From Laetiporus sulphureus 93-53 (lineage: Eukaryota; Basidiomycota; Agaricomycetes; Polyporales; Laetiporaceae), in NCBI RefSeq assembly GCF_001632365.1, contig NW_024468510.1, forward strand, positions 1,986,014 to 2,050,013: 64,000 bases of DNA, read 5' to 3'. The position numbers and the translations under genes were made by a program. Shown one piece after another: positions 60,357 through 64,000 of the stretch (positions within the stretch are counted from its first letter, which is position 1; each line of letters opens with the position of its first letter). A model generated the notes under the pieces. The model was not told where the DNA came from. It saw nothing but the letters and a program-made list of their open reading frames with translations, and searched no databases.

Positions 60357-63300
60357 CTAAAACCTCCCGCGGCGGCCCGGTCCCTGGTATGGACCATAAT
60401 CTGGAGGAGGTCGTCCGCCTGAGGAACACTGCATAAACACAACCTATACATGTTCAACGGAGCTAGATGCAGCTTACCGGCACGTGGAGGCGGGGGCGGC
60501 GTGCGCACCCTCGACACACTCGAAGTTGATGGTATGACCGCATTCCGGAACACTTGCATCAAGTCGTCCGTCCTGAATACGGGACCTGCCACATGCAACG
60601 CGTCGCTGAGAACACTTGACGAAAGAAGCACGATCCACCTACCATCGAATGCTGTAGGCTCTGGCAGGACGCTTATGAACCACGACAGTACCGGCGGCAG
60701 CACCACCGGCTTCTCCTCCTCCTTCTCCTCCTTCGAAAACCGACGCGGTATCCCTTCACGGTCGCGATCCCTCTCCCACGGTGGCGTACCGTGCCGTCTC
60801 CGCGGGCCCTCCCACCTGTCCCGCTCCCGCGACGCCGGCCGCTGTCTCTTCGGTGGCGGGCCAAAATCCGACACGCGGCTCTCGTCTCGCCTCCTGTGGT
60901 CGGGCGACTGCGCCCTCTTGGATGTGCTCGTGCCCGTGATGGCGGGGCCTTGCGTTGTGCTTGCGGTGGACATGAGCGACATCTGGGTATCCGTGCGGCC
61001 TAGCGTGGAGCCATTCGTACGACCATGGTTCATGCTGCCTTGTCGAGAGACGTTGAAACCGAGATCCCGGACGGCGATAGCATCTGTCCCTAAATACTTG
61101 TAGCGTTCCGCGAAGCGTTTAATGGGCGGGTCTATACAATGGTGAGTGATATTACGATTCCAGTAACATGGGTGCGCATCACCGGTCGGATATGCCTCTG
61201 CCATCCGTGCCTCTAGTTTGCGAGATGCGTCCAGGTCACCGAACTGGTACACATATCGGCCCCATCGCTCCCATAAGGGACGAGCGCGATCCGGCGGGAA
61301 GGTCCCGACGACACGCTCGAACAGTGCGCGAGCATCTAATGGTTGGCTGAGTACAGCATTCAGGCGATCCGGAAAGGAAGGCTCAACTATTGTCATCGTT
61401 AAGAGAAATGAGAAAGCCAAGGTAACGAATGACGAATTCGACCTCGTCGCCGAATGTTTCCATTCCCTTCTCGAAGATGCGACTGGCGACATCTGTCTTT
61501 TTCGTACAATGGTACTCCATCAATGCTGCAAGGACGATGCGAACATGAGAGCGGGTCAGGTTCGCGCGAAACAGAAAGCGCACATACCGGCAGCTTCAAA
61601 CACCTCCCATGGCATCCAGCGATCCCGCCTCGCCTTGCCAAACACCGCCCGCGAGGACTTCAATCCCTCTGCGCGTCTTGCGAACCTCATGTACATGATC
61701 CACGCGATTCCATACTCCGTCCGACGCTCATGCAGCTCCTTGTTCTTCGACGGCCGCTCCTCCGACACCTGCGATACGAATGACGAGAACTGTGACGGAA
61801 GGATGAGCGGCTCCTGCTGGCTGTTGGGTGCGGTCGACGACGGTGAGTTTTCTGCGCTGACTCGCCGCTCAACTGCCTCCAGATCTTGTCGGAGGACATC
61901 AAGGAACTTGGTGAAGGTGGCGTGTACCTCTGTGTAGTTTTCCCGTATCTCGAGGGCCTCGGCGTAGGCGAAGTTCAGAACAAAGCTGCGGGTCTCAGAA
62001 TCTGCGCATAAGAATCCAAATGCGACATCATACCTCGACGGGTTTGCATCAATGCCGGCCTTCAGTATAGCGAGCGCCTCGTCCGTTTTCCCGATGCTAT
62101 TTGTCCACACATATGCCATGTACCTGCGTAACGGGTGAGGCTTCCAGCTATTGCAGACACTCGGCATACCCACCAAATTTCCGAGAAGAATCGCATGCGC
62201 ACAATGGCCTTGCGGTACACAGCTTGCAGGCGCGAATGAAGGGTCCCCTTGTCTTTTTCTTCGATCTCAAGCGGGTTGCCTTCCTCCCATTTGAGGTACC
62301 CCCGCCAGCGGCCAACCAGTGCTTTGTCTCCTGCGGTAAATGTCGGCTGACGGGGCAGCCATATGGGCGGTCGTGCCGTCCTCGAGGGGGGAGGGGGCGG
62401 GAAAAGTACTGTGAGGTGCTCCTGCAACTGGTTGAGCACCGTGCGCGCCTGCATATGGCCCTGTTGGAGATCCGAGAGGAATTTCTTTGCCTGCAGAGGC
62501 AGTCAGTAGGCGAATGTTTGTCTGATGGCCTGAATGCACACCGTAATCTTGTTGAGACCATTCTCAAAGTCCTGATACTCTTCCCAGAGCTTCTTCACGC
62601 TCTCCATCGGTATCTGAACCGCACGGCTATAGGCCTTGCGGATCGCGTCCATTTTTTGCTGTTCTTCCCAAGTGGTGGTCGTCTATGAGGCTGCTTAGGA
62701 CGCTCGTCCGAACTTCTCGGTCACAGACGTACCTCGCCAGATTTGAGAAACTGTATGTAGTCCGTCCATATCTCGCTACTGTCCTTGTCCTGCCCAATAT
62801 GATTCAACGCATATTCATACGACTTGCGTATCACATCGCGAGCATTCGGGCCTGTATTCACTCTCCTGTGCACTTGTCAGGAACGCGCTTCACGCATCCT
62901 TCGTTCTTCATCACTAACCTGACATATGTGAGGTAAAACTTCCACAAGTCGACCGACGACGACGTTCTTAAAAATCGCTTGAACAGGCTTTCGGCAAATC
63001 CGAACGTCTCAGGATTGTCGAGGAAGTGGTTCAGATACGCAATCTGCACTGAAGACTACATACAAACGGGTGAGAATCGGCCGAGTTCATCACGCAGAAG
63101 TAGTGGCAAACAGTGTTTGGATAGGCTTCAAGTAATCCTTCGTAGGTTTCCTTGATCTTCTCGATGTCGCCCGAGTCTTCGGCAATGTCGACAAGCCTCA
63201 GCCACGTATCTGCTTCGAACGGTTTCTGGCGAAGCTGGGCGCGCAATTGGTCATATTCTGAGGTAGGAGGGGGCGTTGGCTCCTGCTTCACTGTGCTGAC

Positions 63301-63453
63301 GTTGTCGCTCAGACTGCTCGAACGCGCGAGCGAATCGGGATTGATCTGGCGAACGACGTTTAAAATATCGTCCTCTGCCGGCTGCGTCTTCTCGTCATCG
63401 GCAAAGAGAGATGCGTCAGTGAGGTCTTCTGGTTTTTGTGGTGGTTCGGACAT
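60357..63453 (-). CDS. RNA14: mRNA 3'-end processing factor Rna14/CstF-77, 834 aa
   Basis: Twelve exons: 63453-63112, 63055-62919, 62862-62733, 62682-62542, 62490-62174, 62123-62034, 61985-61588, 61525-61388, 61335-61183, 61131-60643, 60585-60478, 60418-60357. All phases close and the introns are 48-62 bp. An acidic leader of about 70 residues precedes a long run of HAT (half-TPR) helices with WLRLVDIAEDSGDIEKIKETYE, WKFYLTYVR, IWTDYIQFL, WEEYQDFE, YMAYVWTNSIGKTDEALAILKAG and ARALFERVVGTFPPDRARPLWERW. The C-terminal part (PAFDGPVFRTDDLM-type, here FDGPVFRTDDLMQVFRNAVIP) matches Rna14. It ends in a GGRPPPDYGPYQG...GRF tail. Rna14 scaffolds cleavage factor IA with Rna15/CstF-64 and Pcf11 in the nucleus for poly(A)-site cleavage. 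The charged, Arg-rich segment before the C-terminal motif (about 640-700) is low complexity. Confidence 0.94.
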
Positions 63454-63620
63454 GCCAGGTACGCGACGTCGAGCGAAGCGACGGTGTAAGTCGCGCACAA
63501 AGCTGCTGCCTAACCATAAACTCGACGCCACAGCCACGTGTCTACCTTGATAAGATTAGATTGGTTATAAGAGAGTGCTGTGGCGCTAAGCTTGCTGGTT
63601 CTATCTTTCGTACCACATCG
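63454..63620. promoter_or_regulatory. Shared divergent promoter, RNA14 / ENGase
   Basis: The start codons of two diverging genes are only 167 bp apart, so both promoters and 5' UTRs must lie in this interval. No obvious TATA box. A frame of RNA14 remains open upstream of its ATG but begins without fungal-like leader features. Confidence 0.6.
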
Positions 63621-64000
63621 ATGCCTCTAAGAGGGTCCAATCATTCTGAGAATGTCCTCGCATCCGCACCGTACTTCAAGAGTCTTGAAGAACTGGACAT
63701 ATGGGCAGAGAGAGCCCATGCAAGGTTGACCGGTATTATCGAATATACGCCTCGTGAGGCAGTCGACGGCGTGGAATCCGAGAGTGCAGGAAAATTACTT
63801 GTAAGCAATATCGATCTGGCATTTCCGTTTACACGTCTTGAATCAAATGTACTAGGTCTGTCATGATTATAAGGCTGGTTAAATTTTTATGTCTGGTCGA
63901 ATGGTGATATGATAACAATGAGCGCTGCAGGGCGGCTACACAGAGTCGCCGTCTGGATTTGCTTATACATTCAATTTCTGGTATCTCTGTGATACTTTCA
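63621..64000 (+). CDS. Cytosolic endo-beta-N-acetylglucosaminidase (GH85), N-terminal part
   Basis: Exons 63621-63800, 63856-63873 (18 bp), 63931 to beyond the window. The start MPLRGSNHSENVLASAPYFK is followed by SLEELDIWAERAHARLTGIIEYTPRE. Exon 2 encodes VCHDYK and exon 3 GGYTESPSGFAYTFNFWYLCDTF, which together form the conserved N-terminal block of family GH85 ENGases. These enzymes cut the chitobiose core of free or misfolded N-glycans in the cytosol. The catalytic Glu lies past the window edge. Intron 2 (63,874-63,930) starts GC instead of GT if the conserved GGYTE is kept. A GT donor 5 bases further (63,879), with an acceptor inside exon 3, would also stay in frame but would lose GGYT. 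Confidence 0.9.

Noticed and set aside
61218..61937. 239-aa plus-strand ORF and others opposite RNA14 (60,450-62,688)
   Set aside because: Antisense to exons that encode Rna14 motifs; no motif of their own.
57816..63453. A biosynthetic gene cluster spanning peptidases, PDX2 and RNA14
   Set aside because: No backbone synthase, transporter or regulator, and the functions are unrelated housekeeping.

Overview
The window looks like a chromosome segment of a filamentous basidiomycete, most likely an agaricomycete. The genes in the right third are cut by many 47-85 bp GT-AG introns, as is usual in that group, and the protein families are fungal. The genus cannot be read from the sequence. The window has two compartments that meet near 43 kb. 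Bases 1-43,000 are AT-rich, visibly poor in CpG, and consist of nested and decayed mobile elements with no intact host gene that I could support. Bases 43,300-64,000 are GC-richer, CpG-replete and gene-dense.

Repeat compartment. Two copies of a MITE-like element sit at 3,904-5,003 and 38,345-40,548. The second copy is split by a small gag-only copia-type element with LTRs at 39,140 and 40,365. Copies of a non-autonomous composite repeat fill 5.4-8.7 kb, 10.4-24.7 kb and parts of 34.0-38.0 kb. Its ends carry ACTTGGGTAAGAGGGCC, followed by subterminal repeats of about 170-180 bp and large inverted arms. The 10.4-24.7 kb copy is a nested palindrome. A complete Ty1/copia retrotransposon (12,872-19,346, 5-bp target duplication TGCTT) sits in its loop, a Tc1/mariner element (21,006-22,614) sits in its right arm, and a second mariner (14,303-15,908) sits inside the copia element. 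A truncated mariner (29.25-29.81 kb), a copia relic (28.35 kb), a decayed hAT transposase gene (31.8-33.85 kb) and a PIF/Harbinger-like element with long TIRs (40.69-42.84 kb) complete the island. The coding parts of all these elements are broken, often by TGA where CGA is expected.

Gene compartment. I could build full spliced models in which every junction keeps frame. All genes are on the minus strand except the last: a WD40-containing inositol-polyphosphate 5-phosphatase (1,219 aa, 5 exons), a SAMHD1-type HD-domain dNTP hydrolase (541 aa, 12 exons), two tandem secreted S10 serine carboxypeptidases (521 and 512 aa, 17 exons each, nearly identical exon lengths including an 8-nt microexon), the glutaminase subunit of pyridoxal-phosphate synthase (238 aa, 5 exons) and the cleavage/polyadenylation factor Rna14/CstF-77 (834 aa, 12 exons). 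The start of a cytosolic GH85 endo-beta-N-acetylglucosaminidase lies on the plus strand, divergent from RNA14 across 167 bp, and runs off the window.

The genes do not form a pathway. They are housekeeping and nutrient functions: phosphoinositide turnover, nucleotide pool control, vacuolar or secreted peptide breakdown, vitamin B6 synthesis, mRNA 3'-end formation and glycan turnover. The most unusual signals are the gene-conversion-like identity gradient in the giant palindrome, the mirrored internal repeats in the mariner TIRs, half-tRNA priming in two copia-type elements, CpG-decay nonsense mutations, and the splice-site oddities (GC donors, microexon, shifted acceptor) in the peptidase and glycosidase genes.
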